From positions 682,001 through 746,000 of the forward strand of contig NZ_JAALCJ010000001.1 in NCBI RefSeq assembly GCF_011078175.1: a stretch of DNA of 64,000 nucleotides, given 5' to 3'. The notes under the pieces are model-generated. The model did not search any database. It worked only from the letters and a program-made list of their open reading frames with translations, and was not told where the DNA came from. The stretch is from Enterobacter cloacae (GTDB taxonomy: Bacteria > Pseudomonadota > Gammaproteobacteria > Enterobacterales > Enterobacteriaceae). Shown here piece by piece: positions 34,422 through 46,337 of the stretch (positions are counted from its first letter, which is position 1; each line of letters begins with the position of its first letter). Position numbers and translations under genes: made by a program.

Positions 34422-35791
34422 TGACCGCTCGCCTTACGCGCTGGCTTAATACGCTCGATAATTTTGAAACGAAGATGGCCCAGCTGCCATCCGTTCGTCG
34501 TTATGGCCGCCTCACACGCGCCACTGGTCTGGTCCTGGAAGCCACGGGGTTGCAACTTCCGCTCGGCGCCACCTGCGTGATTGAGCGCCAGGACGGGGGG
34601 GAGACGCGTGAAGTGGAAAGCGAAGTGGTCGGGTTCAACGGCCAGCGCCTGTTCCTGATGCCCCTTGAAGAAGTCGAAGGGATTTTGCCCGGCGCCCGTG
34701 TCTACGCGAAAAACATCAGCGGCGACGGCCTGCAAAGCGGCAAACAGCTGCCGCTCGGTCCGGCGCTGCTGGGCCGCGTGCTGGACGGGAGCGGCAAACC
34801 GCTCGATGGCCTGCCCTCCCCTGATACCACCGAAACCGGCGCGCTGATCACCCAACCCTTTAACCCGCTGCAACGCACGCCAATCGAGCACGTGCTGGAT
34901 ACCGGCGTACGGCCGATTAACGCCCTGCTCACCGTGGGACGCGGCCAGCGTATGGGGCTGTTTGCTGGCTCCGGCGTGGGTAAATCGGTCCTGCTCGGCA
35001 TGATGGCGCGTTACACCCAGGCAGACGTTATCGTGGTCGGCCTGATCGGTGAACGTGGTCGCGAAGTGAAAGATTTTATCGAAAACATTCTCGGTGCAGA
35101 GGGCCGCGCCCGGTCGGTGGTGATCGCCGCACCGGCAGACGTGTCGCCGCTCCTGCGTATGCAGGGTGCCGCCTACGCCACGCGTATTGCGGAAGATTTC
35201 CGCGACCGGGGCCAGCACGTGCTGCTGATCATGGACTCCCTGACCCGCTACGCGATGGCGCAGCGTGAGATTGCGCTGGCCATCGGCGAGCCGCCGGCAA
35301 CCAAAGGTTATCCCCCGTCGGTATTCGCCAAGCTGCCCGCACTGGTGGAACGCGCGGGGAACGGTATCAGCGGCGGCGGCTCCATCACGGCGTTCTATAC
35401 GGTACTGACCGAAGGCGATGACCAGCAGGATCCGATTGCCGACTCCGCGCGTGCGATCCTCGACGGCCATATCGTGCTGTCGCGCCGTCTGGCCGAAGCC
35501 GGGCACTACCCGGCAATTGATATTGAAGCGTCGATCAGCCGTGCGATGACGGCATTGATCACCGAACAGCACTACGCCCGCGTGCGTAACTTCAAACAAC
35601 TGCTCTCCAGCTTCCAGCGCAACCGCGACCTGGTGAGCGTCGGCGCGTACGCCAAAGGCAGCGACCCGATGCTCGATAAAGCGATTGCCCTGTGGCCACA
35701 GCTGGAGGCATTTCTGCAACAAGGTATTTTTGAACGCGCCGACTGGGAAGATTCCCTCCAGGCACTGGAGCTGATTTTCCCGCAGGTGTAA
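34421..35791 (+). CDS. fliI: flagellum-specific ATPase FliI
   Basis: The product has 456 residues from ATG 34421 (TGATG with fliH). Walker A GSGVGKS near residue 184 and the catalytic [10 protein letters not shown] near 208 are visible. FliI drives export substrate delivery. It resembles F1 beta subunits. An upstream in-frame start exists but would lie inside fliH. Confidence 0.97.
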
Positions 35792-35812
35792 CACAGGTGG
35801 AGGGCGAAGGTT

Positions 35813-36256
35813 ATGGCGCAGAATAGCGCGTTATCAACGCTGAAAGATCTGGCTGAAAAAGAAGTTGATGATGCCGCATTGCAGCTTGGCGCAATGCGGC
35901 GCGGGTGCCAGCAGGCTGAGGAACAGTTGAAGATGTTAATCGACTATCAGCATGAATATCGCACCAACCTCAACACCGACATGACGCAGGGCATTGGTAG
36001 CCAGCGCTGGATTAACTATCAGCAGTTTATCCAGACGCTGGAAAAGGCAATTGAGCAGCATCGCCAGCAGCTCAACCAGTGGACGCAAAAAGTCGATACC
36101 GCGCTGAACTTCTGGCGCGAGAAAAAACAGCGGTTGCAGGCATGGCAGACCTTGCAGGACCGGCAGATTGCAGCTTCGACCCTGGCGGAAAACCGCCTGG
36201 ATCAGAAAAAAATGGATGAGTTTGCCCAGCGCGCATCAATGAGGAAACCAGAATGA
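35813..36256 (+). CDS. fliJ: flagellar export chaperone FliJ
   Basis: The product has 147 residues, nearly all helical coiled coil, like the gamma subunit of F1. FliJ joins FliI to the export gate FlhA and helps chaperone cycling. It lies 21 bases after fliI and overlaps fliK by 4. Confidence 0.95.
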   Translation: MAQNSALSTLKDLAEKEVDDAALQLGAMRRGCQQAEEQLKMLIDYQHEYRTNLNTDMTQGIGSQRWINYQQFIQTLEKAIEQHRQQLNQWTQKVDTALNFWREKKQRLQAWQTLQDRQIAASTLAENRLDQKKMDEFAQRASMRKPE

Positions 36257-37467
36257 TCACACTGCAACAACTGCTGATGACCGACAGCGATCCGTCCGGC
36301 GGCACGCTGACCGGAAAAGGCGCTGAGGGCGCGCAAGATTTTCTCTCTCTGCTGGCGGGCGCGCTGACCGAGACCACCGGCAAAGGCAAAGATGCCCCGC
36401 TGACGCTGGCGGACCTGAAAGCGGCGGGCAGCAAGCTCTCGACAGCAGCAAAGGAAAAAAACGGTGATACCACGCTCCAGGCCAAAATTGCCGAGCTGCT
36501 CTCCCGTCAGGAGACGCCGATCGGTGAAGATACCAGCGTTTTCCTGCAAAGCCTCGTCTCCGGCCTGAAACCCGCAGCAAATACGGATGCGCTGAAGACG
36601 CTGACCCAGCCGGACGCGAAAGCAAACAGCGAGACCACGACTGAAGAAGAGGAGCTGGCCGGGTTAAGCGCGCTGATGGCGATGTTACCGCACCAGCAGG
36701 CCACCACCCCGGTAGCGACGCAGCCAGCGAGCGCCGGGCAGATCGCCCCCCGAGCCGCCCTCCCCTCTGCGCTAGCCCAGACGGACAACGGCCAGCATCA
36801 GCCGCTTAGCCAGGCGTTAACGGGTCAGGAAAAAATGCCGGTTCAGGACAGCGACACATCGCTGCCCGCCACGGCAGCGGCTACGCCAGCCGTCGCCGCC
36901 GTCGCAGAGAAGCAGGACGTAGCGAGCGCGGCGTCGCCTGCCGCCAGCCCAACCGCAACGCTGGCCCCAATCGTCAGTCATCTGGCTCCCCCCCAGCCTG
37001 CCGCTACCGTTGCTACAGCACCGGTGTTAAGCCAGCCGCTGGGGACGCACGAATGGCAGCAGAATCTGAGCCAGCACATCACCCTGTTCACAAAGCAGGG
37101 ACAGCAGACCGCGGAGCTGCGTCTGCACCCGGAGGATCTGGGGCAGGTACAAATTTCGCTTAAGCTGGACGACAACCAGGCGCAGTTGCAGATGGTTTCG
37201 CCACACAGCCACGTCCGCGCGGCGCTGGAAGCGGCCCTGCCGATCCTGCGCACGCAGCTTGCGGAAAACGGCATTCAGCTTTCCCAAAGCAGCGTCAGCA
37301 GCGAGGGCTTTGCCGGGCAGCAGCAGTCCTCATCCGGGCAGCAACAGCACGCTTCGCGTTCCGGCCAGCATGGCGGGTTTAACGATGAGAGCGAAGAGTT
37401 ATTGCCTGCCCCTGCCGCCCTGCAATCCGCCGCACGCGGCAGCCGTGCCGTAGACATCTTTGCCTAA
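36253..37467 (+). CDS. fliK: flagellar hook-length control protein FliK
   Basis: The product has 404 residues. The first part is low complexity, rich in A, T, P and Q, as in all FliK ruler domains. The C-terminal switch domain contains [17 protein letters not shown] near 290, the family signature. It measures hook length and switches export specificity. It is last in the fliFGHIJK operon. Confidence 0.95.
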   Translation: MITLQQLLMTDSDPSGGTLTGKGAEGAQDFLSLLAGALTETTGKGKDAPLTLADLKAAGSKLSTAAKEKNGDTTLQAKIAELLSRQETPIGEDTSVFLQSLVSGLKPAANTDALKTLTQPDAKANSETTTEEEELAGLSALMAMLPHQQATTPVATQPASAGQIAPRAALPSALAQTDNGQHQPLSQALTGQEKMPVQDSDTSLPATAAATPAVAAVAEKQDVASAASPAASPTATLAPIVSHLAPPQPAATVATAPVLSQPLGTHEWQQNLSQHITLFTKQGQQTAELRLHPEDLGQVQISLKLDDNQAQLQMVSPHSHVRAALEAALPILRTQLAENGIQLSQSSVSSEGFAGQQQSSSGQQQHASRSGQHGGFNDESEELLPAPAALQSAARGSRAVDIFA

Positions 37468-37481
37468 ACGCCAGAGGTAAC

Positions 37482-37536
37482 GTGATTATCCCCGTCTTTT
37501 CCACGCTTTGACCTGGGCCGGACACGGGATAATCAC
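37482..37536. promoter_or_regulatory. inverted repeat between fliK and fliL
   Basis: GTGATTATCCC (37482-37492) and GGGATAATCAC (37526-37536) are perfect 11-base arms with a 33-base loop. In Salmonella fliL starts a separate operon, so this may mark the operon border, as an attenuator or a binding site. No clear sigma28 promoter was found beside it. Confidence 0.5.
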
Positions 37537-37573
37537 CGTATTAAGCTGTACCGAAACAGGAAGCTCGTATCAG

Positions 37574-38044
37574 ATGACAGACTCCGCTATCACCAAAAAA
37601 AGCAAGCGTTCCATCTGGATCCCGCTGCTGGTGTTGATTACCCTCGCGGCCTGCGCTACCGCAGGCTACAGTTACTGGCGTATGCAGCAGGAGCCCTCCA
37701 GCGCGGCCGCCAAAGCTGAAGCGCCGCCTCCGCCGGCACCGGTCTTCTACCCGCTGGATACGTTCACCGTGAATCTGGGCGATGCGGATCGTGTGCTTTA
37801 CGTGGGCATTACGCTGCGTCTGAAAGATGAAGCGACCCGTGCTCGTCTGAACGACTATCTGCCGGAAGTGCGCAGTCGTCTGCTGCTGCTTTTTTCTCGT
37901 CAGGATGCCTCCGCGCTCGCCACCGATGTGGGCAAGCAAAAGCTGGTCGATGCCATAAAACAGACCCTGGCGACCCCGCTGGTCAACGGCCAACCTAAGC
38001 AGGAAGTCACGGACGTTCTGTATACAGCCTTCATTCTGCGGTAA
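37574..38044 (+). CDS. fliL: flagellar basal body protein FliL
   Basis: The product has 156 residues from ATG 37574. One membrane anchor lies at about 15-33 ([19 protein letters not shown]), followed by a proline-rich stretch and the periplasmic FliL domain ([18 protein letters not shown]). FliL surrounds the stator and supports motor torque. It starts the fliLMNOPQR set. Confidence 0.95.
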   Translation: MTDSAITKKSKRSIWIPLLVLITLAACATAGYSYWRMQQEPSSAAAKAEAPPPPAPVFYPLDTFTVNLGDADRVLYVGITLRLKDEATRARLNDYLPEVRSRLLLLFSRQDASALATDVGKQKLVDAIKQTLATPLVNGQPKQEVTDVLYTAFILR

Positions 38045-38048
38045 CGAC

Positions 38049-39053
38049 ATGGGCGACAGTATTCTTTCTCAGGCAGAAATCGATGCGCTGCTCAACGGCG
38101 ATAGCGATAAGAGTGACGATCCGAAACCGGGTCTGACCGGCGACGATAATATTCGTCCCTACGATCCCAATACCCAGCGTCGCGTGGTGCGCGAGCGTTT
38201 ACAGGCGCTGGAGATCATCAATGAACGTTTTGCACGTCAGTTCCGCATGGGGCTGTTTAACCTGCTGCGGCGTAGTCCGGATATCACCGTCGGTGCGATC
38301 CGCATTCAGCCGTATCATGAGTTTGCCCGCAACCTGCCGGTGCCAACCAACCTTAACCTGATCCACTTGAAACCGCTGCGCGGTACCGGCCTGGTGGTGT
38401 TCTCACCAAGCCTGGTGTTCATCGCGGTGGATAACCTGTTCGGTGGCGATGGCCGTTTCCCGACCAAAGTGGAAGGTCGTGAATTTACCCATACCGAACA
38501 GCGCGTGATTAACCGCATGCTTAAGCTGGCGCTGGAATCTTACAGCGACGCCTGGAAAGCGATTAACCCACTGGAAGTGGAGTACGTGCGTTCCGAGATG
38601 CAGGTGAAGTTTACCAACATCACCACCTCCCCGAACGATATCGTCGTCAACACGCCGTTCCACGTCGAGATCGGTAACCTGACGGGGGAGTTCAACATCT
38701 GTCTGCCGTTCAGCATGATTGAACCATTGCGCGAACTGCTGGTTAACCCACCGCTGGAGAACTCACGCCATGAAGATCAGAACTGGCGTGAAAACCTGGT
38801 GCGTCAGGTACAGCATTCACAGCTGGAACTCGTGGCCAACTTTGCCGACATCTCCATGCGGTTGTCGCAGATCCTGAAATTACAGCCCGGCGACGTTTTG
38901 CCGATAGATAAACCCGACCGCATTATTGCCCATGTGGATGGTGTACCCGTACTGACTAGCCAGTACGGCACGATTAACGGCCAGTATGCGTTACGCGTTG
39001 AGCACTTGATCAACCCGATTTTGAATTCGCTGAATGAGGAACAGCCCAAATGA
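38049..39053 (+). CDS. fliM: flagellar switch protein FliM
   Basis: The product has 334 residues. The N-terminal ILSQAEIDALLNG is the CheY-P binding motif; the middle CheC-like domain and C-terminal SpoA domain follow. FliM changes rotation direction. It overlaps fliN by 4 bases. Confidence 0.97.
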   Translation: MGDSILSQAEIDALLNGDSDKSDDPKPGLTGDDNIRPYDPNTQRRVVRERLQALEIINERFARQFRMGLFNLLRRSPDITVGAIRIQPYHEFARNLPVPTNLNLIHLKPLRGTGLVVFSPSLVFIAVDNLFGGDGRFPTKVEGREFTHTEQRVINRMLKLALESYSDAWKAINPLEVEYVRSEMQVKFTNITTSPNDIVVNTPFHVEIGNLTGEFNICLPFSMIEPLRELLVNPPLENSRHEDQNWRENLVRQVQHSQLELVANFADISMRLSQILKLQPGDVLPIDKPDRIIAHVDGVPVLTSQYGTINGQYALRVEHLINPILNSLNEEQPK

Positions 39054-39463
39054 GTGACATGAACAATCCGTCCGATGAAAACAGCGGAGCACTGGACGAT
39101 CTGTGGGCTGACGCGTTAAACGAGCAAAAAACGACGCCGACGAAAAGCGCGGCAGACGCGGTTTTCCAGCAGTTAGGCGGCGGCGATGTCAGCGGCACGT
39201 TGCAGGACATCGACCTGATTATGGACATTCCGGTTAAGCTGACCGTTGAGTTGGGCCGCACCCGCATGACGATTAAAGAGCTGCTGCGTCTGACGCAGGG
39301 TTCCGTGGTGGCGCTTGACGGTTTGGCGGGTGAGCCGCTGGATATTCTGATCAATGGCTACCTGATTGCACAGGGCGAGGTGGTGGTGGTGGCCGATAAA
39401 TACGGCGTGCGTATCACCGATATCATTACCCCGTCCGAACGTATGCGTCGTCTGAGCCGTTAA
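39050..39463 (+). CDS. fliN: flagellar switch protein FliN
   Basis: The product has 137 residues; the SpoA domain covers about 60-130 (DIPVKLTVELGRTRMTIKEL). FliN forms the base of the C-ring and receives export substrates. It ends 2 bases before fliO. Confidence 0.97.
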   Translation: MSDMNNPSDENSGALDDLWADALNEQKTTPTKSAADAVFQQLGGGDVSGTLQDIDLIMDIPVKLTVELGRTRMTIKELLRLTQGSVVALDGLAGEPLDILINGYLIAQGEVVVVADKYGVRITDIITPSERMRRLSR

Positions 39464-39465
39464 GT

Positions 39466-39840
39466 ATGAAAACCCAGGCAACACTGTCCGCGCCCTCCGC
39501 CGTACCCGGCTCACCGCTGCTTCAGGTGAGCGGTGCGCTGTTCGGTATTATTGCCTTTATCCTTCTCGCCGCCTGGCTGGTAAAGCGTTTCGGTCTGGCG
39601 GGGAAAACGGCCGGTACGCGCGGGTTGAAGGTCAGCGCCAGTACTACGCTCGGGCCGCGCGAGCGCGTGGTCATTGTGGAAGTGGAAGATGCGCGACTGG
39701 TGCTGGGCGTGACCGCCTCCAGCATTAACGTCCTTCATACGCTCCCCCCTGCGCCTGCCCCGGTGGAGAATTCCTCCCAGGCCCCTGCGGACTTTCAGTC
39801 CGTTATGAAGAGTTTGCTCAAGCGTCCCGGGAGATCCTGA
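39466..39840 (+). CDS. fliO: flagellar export assembly protein FliO
   Basis: The product has 124 residues with one membrane segment at about 24-45 ([20 protein letters not shown]) and a cytoplasmic domain. FliO supports assembly of the FliP ring. It overlaps the fliP start by 1 base. Confidence 0.92.
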   Translation: MKTQATLSAPSAVPGSPLLQVSGALFGIIAFILLAAWLVKRFGLAGKTAGTRGLKVSASTTLGPRERVVIVEVEDARLVLGVTASSINVLHTLPPAPAPVENSSQAPADFQSVMKSLLKRPGRS

Positions 39841-40577
39841 TGCGCCGTTTGTTATTCCTCACGCTGGCAGGCCTGGGCCTGTTCGCGCCCTCTGTGTATG
39901 CGCAACTTCCGGGGCTGGTTTCCACGCCGCTGGCGAACGGGGGACAAAGCTGGTCCCTGTCCGTGCAGACGCTGGTGTTCATCACCTCGCTGACCTTTAT
40001 ACCGGCGATCCTGCTGATGATGACCAGCTTCACCCGCATCATCATTGTGTTTGGCCTGCTGCGAAATGCACTCGGCACGCCGTCCGCGCCGCCCAATCAG
40101 GTGCTGTTGGGTTTAGCCCTGTTCCTGACTTTTTTCATTATGTCGCCGGTTATCGACAAGATTTATACCGAGGCGTACCAGCCGTTCAGCGAAGACAAAA
40201 TTTCCATGCAGGTTGCTCTGGAAAAGGGTGCTCAGCCATTACGTGAATTTATGCTTCGCCAGACGCGCGAAGCGGATTTAGCCCTGTTTGCCCGCCTCGC
40301 TAACACGGGTGAGTTACAGGGACCGGAGGCGGTGCCGATGCGCATCCTGCTGCCGGCGTATGTGACCAGTGAGCTGAAAACGGCGTTTCAGATTGGCTTC
40401 ACCATTTTCATTCCGTTCCTGATAATCGACCTGGTGATCGCCAGCGTTCTGATGGCGCTCGGGATGATGATGGTCCCCCCCGCGACCATTGCCCTGCCCT
40501 TTAAGATCATGCTGTTCGTGCTTGTCGACGGCTGGCAGCTGCTGGTCAGCTCGCTGGCGCAGAGTTTCTACAGTTGA
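39840..40577 (+). CDS. fliP: flagellar export gate protein FliP
   Basis: The product has 245 residues. A cleavable signal peptide ([17 protein letters not shown]) is followed by four membrane segments. The family block [19 protein letters not shown] is near 60. FliP forms the core of the export pore with FliQ and FliR. Confidence 0.97.
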   Translation: MRRLLFLTLAGLGLFAPSVYAQLPGLVSTPLANGGQSWSLSVQTLVFITSLTFIPAILLMMTSFTRIIIVFGLLRNALGTPSAPPNQVLLGLALFLTFFIMSPVIDKIYTEAYQPFSEDKISMQVALEKGAQPLREFMLRQTREADLALFARLANTGELQGPEAVPMRILLPAYVTSELKTAFQIGFTIFIPFLIIDLVIASVLMALGMMMVPPATIALPFKIMLFVLVDGWQLLVSSLAQSFYS

Positions 40578-40587
40578 GGAGCGCGAG

Positions 40588-40857
40588 ATGACGCCTGAGT
40601 CGGTCATGATGATGGGTACGGAGGCGATGAAAGTCGCGATTGCTGTCGCCGCCCCCCTGCTTTTGGTTGCGCTGGTAACCGGTCTGATTATCAGTATTCT
40701 CCAGGCCGCCACGCAGATTAACGAAATGACCCTGTCGTTCATTCCGAAAATCATTGCCGTCTTCGTGGCGATTATCGTTGCCGGGCCATGGATGCTTAAT
40801 TTGCTGCTGGACTATATGCGTAACCTGTTCACCAATCTGCCGTACATCATCGGCTGA
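40588..40857 (+). CDS. fliQ: flagellar export gate protein FliQ
   Basis: The product has 89 residues from ATG 40588 with two membrane segments (about 16-38 and 52-75) and the signature QAATQINEMTLSFIPKI. It is a minor pore part. Confidence 0.96.
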   Translation: MTPESVMMMGTEAMKVAIAVAAPLLLVALVTGLIISILQAATQINEMTLSFIPKIIAVFVAIIVAGPWMLNLLLDYMRNLFTNLPYIIG

Positions 40858-40863
40858 CGGACG

Positions 40864-41649
40864 ATGCTGCATTTCACCAGCGATCAGTTTGTTCAGTGGC
40901 TCGGGATCTATTTCTGGCCGATGCTGCGCATCATGGCGCTGATCTCTACCGCCCCCATACTCAGTGAAAAGTCGGTGCCTAAACGCGTCAAAATTGGGCT
41001 GGGCATCGTTATCACCATTATTGTTGCTCCCTCTCTGCCGGCGGTGGATATCCCGCTCTTTTCCCCGAATGCGATCTGGATTGCCCTGCAACAGGTGATG
41101 ATTGGCGTGGCGGTCGGGTTTACGATGCAGCTCGCCTTTGCCGCGGTACGAACGGCGGGGGAACTGATCGGTTTGCAGATGGGCCTGTCCTTTGCGACAT
41201 TCGTTGACCCGGGCAGCCATCTGAATATGCCCGTGCTGGCGCGTATTATCGACCTGCTGGCGATGCTGTTGTTTCTCTCGTTCAACGGCCACCTGTGGCT
41301 GATCTCCATGCTTGTGGACACCTTTCATACGCTGCCGATTGGCGACAACCCGGTAAACAGCAACGCCTTTCTGGCGCTTGTGCGGGCTGCCGGGCTGATC
41401 TTCCTCAACGGGCTAATGCTGGCGCTGCCGATCATTACCCTGCTGCTCACCGTTAACCTCGCATTAGGTTTGCTCAACCGAATGGCCCCGCAGCTGTCGG
41501 TATTTGTCATCGGATTTCCGGTGACATTGACGGTTGGGCTTTTATTAATGTCATTATTGATGCCACTTATCGCCCCCTTCTGCGAGCATTTATTCAGCGA
41601 GATATTCAATCTGTTAGCGGATATTGTCAGCGAGCTTCCACACAAATAA
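40864..41649 (+). CDS. fliR: flagellar export gate protein FliR
   Basis: The product has 261 residues with about six membrane segments, and the typical [21 protein letters not shown] near 40. FliR completes the FliPQR pore. It ends the flagellar operon; no strong terminator follows in the next 60 bases. Confidence 0.96.
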   Translation: MLHFTSDQFVQWLGIYFWPMLRIMALISTAPILSEKSVPKRVKIGLGIVITIIVAPSLPAVDIPLFSPNAIWIALQQVMIGVAVGFTMQLAFAAVRTAGELIGLQMGLSFATFVDPGSHLNMPVLARIIDLLAMLLFLSFNGHLWLISMLVDTFHTLPIGDNPVNSNAFLALVRAAGLIFLNGLMLALPIITLLLTVNLALGLLNRMAPQLSVFVIGFPVTLTVGLLLMSLLMPLIAPFCEHLFSEIFNLLADIVSELPHK

Positions 41650-41780
41650 TAACCCGCAGCGTTTGCAATGTCTTTCTGAGGATATTCCTAAAAATAATCT
41701 CGAAAAACATCTACCAGGATATATCTGACGCGGTTTAAATGTTTCTAACCACCTCACAATACTTAATATTTACTTTACTT

Positions 41781-41794
41781 TAAGATGATTCCTG
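41781..41794 (+). promoter_or_regulatory. RcsAB box upstream of rcsA
   Basis: TAAGATGATTCCTG fits the RcsAB box form TAAGANNATTCCTA with one mismatch at the end. It lies 153 bases before the rcsA start, within the 297-base gap after fliR. It suggests rcsA is controlled by its own product with RcsB. The rest of the gap is AT-rich and holds no gene. Confidence 0.7.
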
Positions 41795-41946
41795 GCAAAT
41801 TATACGTAACTTTACGGGATAGTGAGTTCGCCTGAAAGTCTTTGTCATGCTCACAGGTTTTATAAGATTTTTTCCATCCCGTATGGCTGTTTATGAGCTC
41901 TCAGGCAGATGGTGAATTATCGTTACGCATTGAGTGAGGGTATGCC

Positions 41947-42570
41947 ATGTCAACGATCATTATGGATTTATGCAGCTACACCCGGCTAGGGTTAACCGGG
42001 TACTTAGCAAGCAGAGGGGTTAGAAAGAGAGATATCAACGATGCGCACACCGTTGAAGAACTCGCAGCCGCTTGTGACGCCCACAAGCCAGGCGTGGTGT
42101 TTATTAATGAGGACTGTTTCATTCACGACCCCGCTAACAGTCAGCACATTAAGCAGATCATTAATCAGCATCCTAAAACCCTGTTTATTGTTTTTATGGC
42201 GATCGCCAATATTCATTTCGATGAGTATTTGTTGGTACGTAAAAACTTATTAATCAGTTCGAAATCGATAAAACCAGAGTCACTGGATGACATTCTCGGC
42301 GATTATTTGAATAAAGAAGTGAAGAATGTAGGGGCGATTAACTTACCCACCCTATCATTAAGCAGAACTGAATCAAGTATGTTAAGAATGTGGATGGCTG
42401 GACAAGGGACAATTCAGATCTCAGACCAGATGAATATCAAAGCAAAAACCGTATCGTCACACAAAGGAAATATTAAAAGGAAAATTAAAACGCATAATAA
42501 GCAAGTGATATACCATGTCGTACGCCTGACAGATAATGTGACAAATGGGATTTTCGTTAATATGCGCTAA
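41947..42570 (+). CDS. rcsA: capsule synthesis activator RcsA
   Basis: The product has 207 residues, the usual length. The C-terminal LuxR-type helix-turn-helix covers about 135-200 ([20 protein letters not shown], then [17 protein letters not shown]). RcsA partners with RcsB to turn on colanic acid capsule genes and repress flagella. It is degraded by Lon. The gene sits after fliR as in E. coli. Confidence 0.96.
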   Translation: MSTIIMDLCSYTRLGLTGYLASRGVRKRDINDAHTVEELAAACDAHKPGVVFINEDCFIHDPANSQHIKQIINQHPKTLFIVFMAIANIHFDEYLLVRKNLLISSKSIKPESLDDILGDYLNKEVKNVGAINLPTLSLSRTESSMLRMWMAGQGTIQISDQMNIKAKTVSSHKGNIKRKIKTHNKQVIYHVVRLTDNVTNGIFVNMR

Positions 42571-42599
42571 TTTGCATGGCCATGTTGTACCCTACCCTG

Positions 42600-42629
42600 A
42601 TCTCTGGCATGGCCAGAGATTTTGCTTTT
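42600..42629 (+). terminator. rcsA terminator
   Basis: ATCTCTGGC, loop ATG, GCCAGAGAT then TTTTGCTTTT, 30 bases after the rcsA stop. Confidence 0.85.
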
Positions 42630-42669
42630 CAGCAGCCGGAGCCGGGGAGAGTATGCCCCCGACGCCGCC

Positions 42670-43214
<545 letters not shown>

Positions 43215-43218
43215 GGCG

Positions 43219-43309
43219 AAAAAAATCCCGGTCATGGGGATGACCGGGATCAAACTTGCTTATGCAAGAAGCACTTGTAAATTCGTTACACCAGGAAATC
43301 TGATGCAGG
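43219..43309 (-). ncRNA. dsrA: DsrA small regulatory RNA
   Basis: The minus strand holds the DsrA hallmarks: TCAGATTTCCTGGTGTAACG (first stem, rpoS-pairing), AAGTGCTTCTTGC...GCAAG (second stem) and a terminator ATCCCGGTCAT-CCCC-ATGACCGGGAT with T-run. A GATAAT -10 lies at 43321-43316. DsrA raises RpoS translation and lowers H-NS with Hfq, mostly at low temperature. The 5' end is an estimate. The region 43310-43509 beyond holds its promoter and the yedP leader, and no gene. Confidence 0.9.
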
Positions 43310-43509
43310 TAAGACATTATCCCCAACAGAATTGTCTTACAAGCATATATTCTCTCAACGAATATTATATTTTATACATGTGAATTTTGGTTATGAGTAT
43401 AAACATGCGCCGCGTGTGGGTTTGTTGGGATCGTTTCCAGTTCAACGGCGCGTCAACGCGTCTTTTTTTAAGATTTTTCTTAGAATAAAATTCTCATACG
43501 GGAGACGTT

Positions 43510-44310
43510 ATGCCTTCGCTTAAGGAGACTCTGCTTATCCTGACCGACCTCGACGGCACGCTGTTGGATTTTCACACGCTCGACTGGCAGCCTGCGGCCC
43601 CCTGGCTGGAGAGATTAAAGGGTGAGCAGATACCGGTCATTCTGTGCAGCAGCAAAACCGCCTCCGAGATGCGTGACATTCAGCATGAACTTGGGCTTGG
43701 TGGGCTGCCGTACATTGCTGAAAACGGCGCGGTGATCCAGCCTGACGAACGGTGGAAGAACGCTAGACGGTTCATCTCAGAAAAGAAGCACGATGATATC
43801 CGGCAGTTTATCGCGCAGATACGCCAGGACATGCATCTGAAATTCACTGCGTTTCATGATGTGGATGAGCGCGTGGTCGCCGAATGGACCGGTCTGAGCC
43901 ACCCCCGGTCGGTACTTGCGCGCAAGCACGAAGCTTCCGTGACGCTGATCTGGCGTGACAGTGATGAACAAATGAAACGCTTTGCAGCCGTACTCGCCCG
44001 GCAGGGGCTAAAGATTGTCCAGGGTGCACGCTTCTGGCACATTCTGGACACAGGCTGTGGCAAAGACGTGGCGGTTCACTGGCTTGTGGAACAGTATCAC
44101 CTGCATGAAGGCTCCAACCCAACGACGCTGGGCCTGGGCGACGGCCCCAATGATGCCCCTTTGCTGGATAGCGTAAACTTCGCCGTGGTGGTGAAAGGCT
44201 TCAACCGGGAGGGCATCAACCTTAAGAACATCGATCCATCACGGGTTTACCGCACTCAGCACACCGGGCCGGCCGGCTGGTGCGAGGGGCTTGATTACTT
44301 TTTGACGTGA
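43510..44310 (+). CDS. yedP: mannosyl-3-phosphoglycerate phosphatase
   Basis: The product has 266 residues of the HAD fold: [10 protein letters not shown] near 12 (nucleophile Asp), [10 protein letters not shown] near 44, and [12 protein letters not shown] near 206. It removes phosphate from mannosyl-3-phosphoglycerate in glycerate-based solute metabolism. It overlaps the end of dgcQ by 16 bases, tail to tail. Confidence 0.92.
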   Translation: MPSLKETLLILTDLDGTLLDFHTLDWQPAAPWLERLKGEQIPVILCSSKTASEMRDIQHELGLGGLPYIAENGAVIQPDERWKNARRFISEKKHDDIRQFIAQIRQDMHLKFTAFHDVDERVVAEWTGLSHPRSVLARKHEASVTLIWRDSDEQMKRFAAVLARQGLKIVQGARFWHILDTGCGKDVAVHWLVEQYHLHEGSNPTTLGLGDGPNDAPLLDSVNFAVVVKGFNREGINLKNIDPSRVYRTQHTGPAGWCEGLDYFLT

Positions 44311-45995
44311 TCCTGCCAGACCACCTGGTTACGCCCGCGCTGTTTCGCCTCATACAGACGCGCATCGGCGGTAGATTGCAGATTCTCGAAGTGATAATTG
44401 CCCTTCTCCTCCGCGCCAGAGACGCCAAACGACGCACTTACGCGCAGAGTGGTACTTTTCTTGATCAGGATCTCTTTGCTGTCGATACGCTTGCGTATCT
44501 GCTCAGCGACTTCGGCCGCCTCTGCAAGCGTCATGCCGGGCAGGACTACGCAGAACTCTTCGCCTCCGACGCGTCCCGCAATATTTTTAGCGCGGAGAGA
44601 ACTGGCAATCAGCCCCGCGGCATGGGACAACACCTTATCACCCGCCTGATGCCCAAACCGATCGTTGATGCTCTTGAAGCAGTCAAGATCGATCTGGATG
44701 ACAGAGAAAGGCAGCGACTGCTGTTTACACTGATTCGCCAGCATTTTCGCCTGCTCAAACAGAGACCCACGATTATTCAGCCGGGTCAGAGGATCGTGCC
44801 AGGCCTGCCATTGCAGCGAGTTCTGCATCGAATACATATTGCTGACCATGCGCCGGATCACCAGCCATGAGATGAGCAGCATCGCGGTGAACAGCGCCCA
44901 AAGCAATGCAAGTACAATGCTGATGCTGCCGAAATCGCCGCGCACGCCTTCATCGAGGGTGTGTACACGCAGGACGATGCCATCAAAATGGTCGAGACGC
45001 TCCCAGCTGACAAAACGACTCCCCAGACGGCTACCGCCTTCGGAATCAGTTTCTATGGCGTGCGCTATCTGCGCCAGTTCGCGCGCGTCAAAATGGTTAA
45101 CGTCCGTATCGGGTGATTCAGACGTCGCAAGCAGGGTAAGACGATTGTCATACAGCTGGTATTCCCCTTCCGGAGTTTCGTCCACGGCCTCTACCAGCAG
45201 GCGACGCAGGGTGGCTAAGGTGAAATCCATTGCCACTACGCCATACCAGACGTGATGGTAATAAACAGGCACGCTGGCGGTGATAAGCGGCATTTTGCCT
45301 GCGAAGGGGGAAGGAGGCGAGATAAACCAGCGTACGGCTCGCGCACGGTTTTCACGCTCGGACTGGTGGGTAAACCAGGGCTGAGTGACCAGATGGTAAT
45401 AGCGCTGCGCGATACCGCTGAAATTACCCGGCGTATCCGTTTCCAGAAAAAAACCGGCGCGAGAGACATAAATCATGCGTTCTTCATTGCGGGAAGAACT
45501 GGATGCCAGACGTAGCAGATAACCTACTTCGAGCGCGGCGGACAGTTCATTATCCAGGTACTCATCGTCACGCTTCAGAAGGGTGGTCTTTTCAACGAAG
45601 GCATCTGAAACACCGTTGATGGGTAATGTGCGCTGTTTATCAACCGCAATTTGCCAGGTGGAGGACGTGCGCAAATGCGCAAAACGCTTTACCGCATCAT
45701 GCAGCACGCCAAACGCCAGCGGCGTTTCCAGCGCATCATTCATACTGTGGCGAAAAAACAACATTTTATCGACGCTGTACTGGAGCTGTCTGTCCAGCGC
45801 ACTGGCAACCGTTGCCAGATGGTTACGCTGGCTGGAGATATAAGCATCTTCCAGTACCACAACTTCGCGCCAGGTCAGGAGGGTGGAAAAGATCAGGACA
45901 ACAATAAAACAGAGGTTAACAATCAAACGGGGATTGCTACGCGTATGCAGCCACTGCAAAAAAGATTGTTTTACAACAAAGGTATCGTGCTGCAC
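44295..45995 (-). CDS. dgcQ: membrane diguanylate cyclase DgcQ (YedQ)
   Basis: The product has 566 residues from GTG 45995, which has GGAG at 5 bases and matches the E. coli start MQH. Two membrane segments (about 22-42 and 352-374) flank a periplasmic CHASE7-like sensor domain. The C-terminal GGDEF domain has active GGEEF near 474, as in E. coli. The inhibitory RxxD position reads RAKN, so feedback inhibition may be lost. It makes c-di-GMP, promoting cellulose and lowering motility. A stem terminator separates it from yodC. Confidence 0.92.
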   Translation of the reverse strand: MQHDTFVVKQSFLQWLHTRSNPRLIVNLCFIVVLIFSTLLTWREVVVLEDAYISSQRNHLATVASALDRQLQYSVDKMLFFRHSMNDALETPLAFGVLHDAVKRFAHLRTSSTWQIAVDKQRTLPINGVSDAFVEKTTLLKRDDEYLDNELSAALEVGYLLRLASSSSRNEERMIYVSRAGFFLETDTPGNFSGIAQRYYHLVTQPWFTHQSERENRARAVRWFISPPSPFAGKMPLITASVPVYYHHVWYGVVAMDFTLATLRRLLVEAVDETPEGEYQLYDNRLTLLATSESPDTDVNHFDARELAQIAHAIETDSEGGSRLGSRFVSWERLDHFDGIVLRVHTLDEGVRGDFGSISIVLALLWALFTAMLLISWLVIRRMVSNMYSMQNSLQWQAWHDPLTRLNNRGSLFEQAKMLANQCKQQSLPFSVIQIDLDCFKSINDRFGHQAGDKVLSHAAGLIASSLRAKNIAGRVGGEEFCVVLPGMTLAEAAEVAEQIRKRIDSKEILIKKSTTLRVSASFGVSGAEEKGNYHFENLQSTADARLYEAKQRGRNQVVWQDHVKK

Positions 45996-46045
45996 ACACA
46001 CTCCATGATTGTCCTCACCATCCGATATGATAAGTCTTCTGCCAG

Positions 46046-46071
46046 TAAAAACGCCCGGCAAGGCCGGGCGT
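46046..46071 (-). terminator. yodC terminator
   Basis: ACGCCCGGC, loop CTT, GCCGGGCGT, TTTTA on the minus strand, 8 bases after the yodC stop. Confidence 0.85.
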
Positions 46072-46078
46072 TGTGTGA

Positions 46079-46261
46079 TTAAGCCTTGTCGCGTTTTTGC
46101 CTTTTATTCGCAGGCTGAAGCTCGTCTTCACGAAAAGCCTCCCGCTTAATGCCGTATCCATCATGCCACCGACACTCCACCATTCCACTGGAATACCCTG
46201 TGACAATCATGCCTGGACCACCATTCTTAGGCTTAACTTCATCACTGATCAAAAAGACCAT
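46079..46261 (-). CDS. yodC: YodC family small protein
   Basis: The product has 60 residues; [20 protein letters not shown] is shared with E. coli YodC (shown in part: [15 protein letters not shown]). It belongs to the DUF2158 proteins of unknown function. The C-terminus is basic. It lies before dgcQ in the same direction, separated by a terminator. Confidence 0.9.
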   Translation of the reverse strand: MVFLISDEVKPKNGGPGMIVTGYSSGMVECRWHDGYGIKREAFREDELQPANKRQKRDKA

Positions 46262-46337
46262 ACCTGCCTCCTGTATCAGGGTGAAACGTTTTCAATTTAG
46301 ACGAGGAATGGTCTTTTTGCACCCGGGTCAGTAATAA

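Noticed and set aside
41650..41780. Search for a terminator after fliR
   Set aside because: No stem with a T-run was found in this AT-rich stretch. Transcription may end by Rho or continue toward rcsA.
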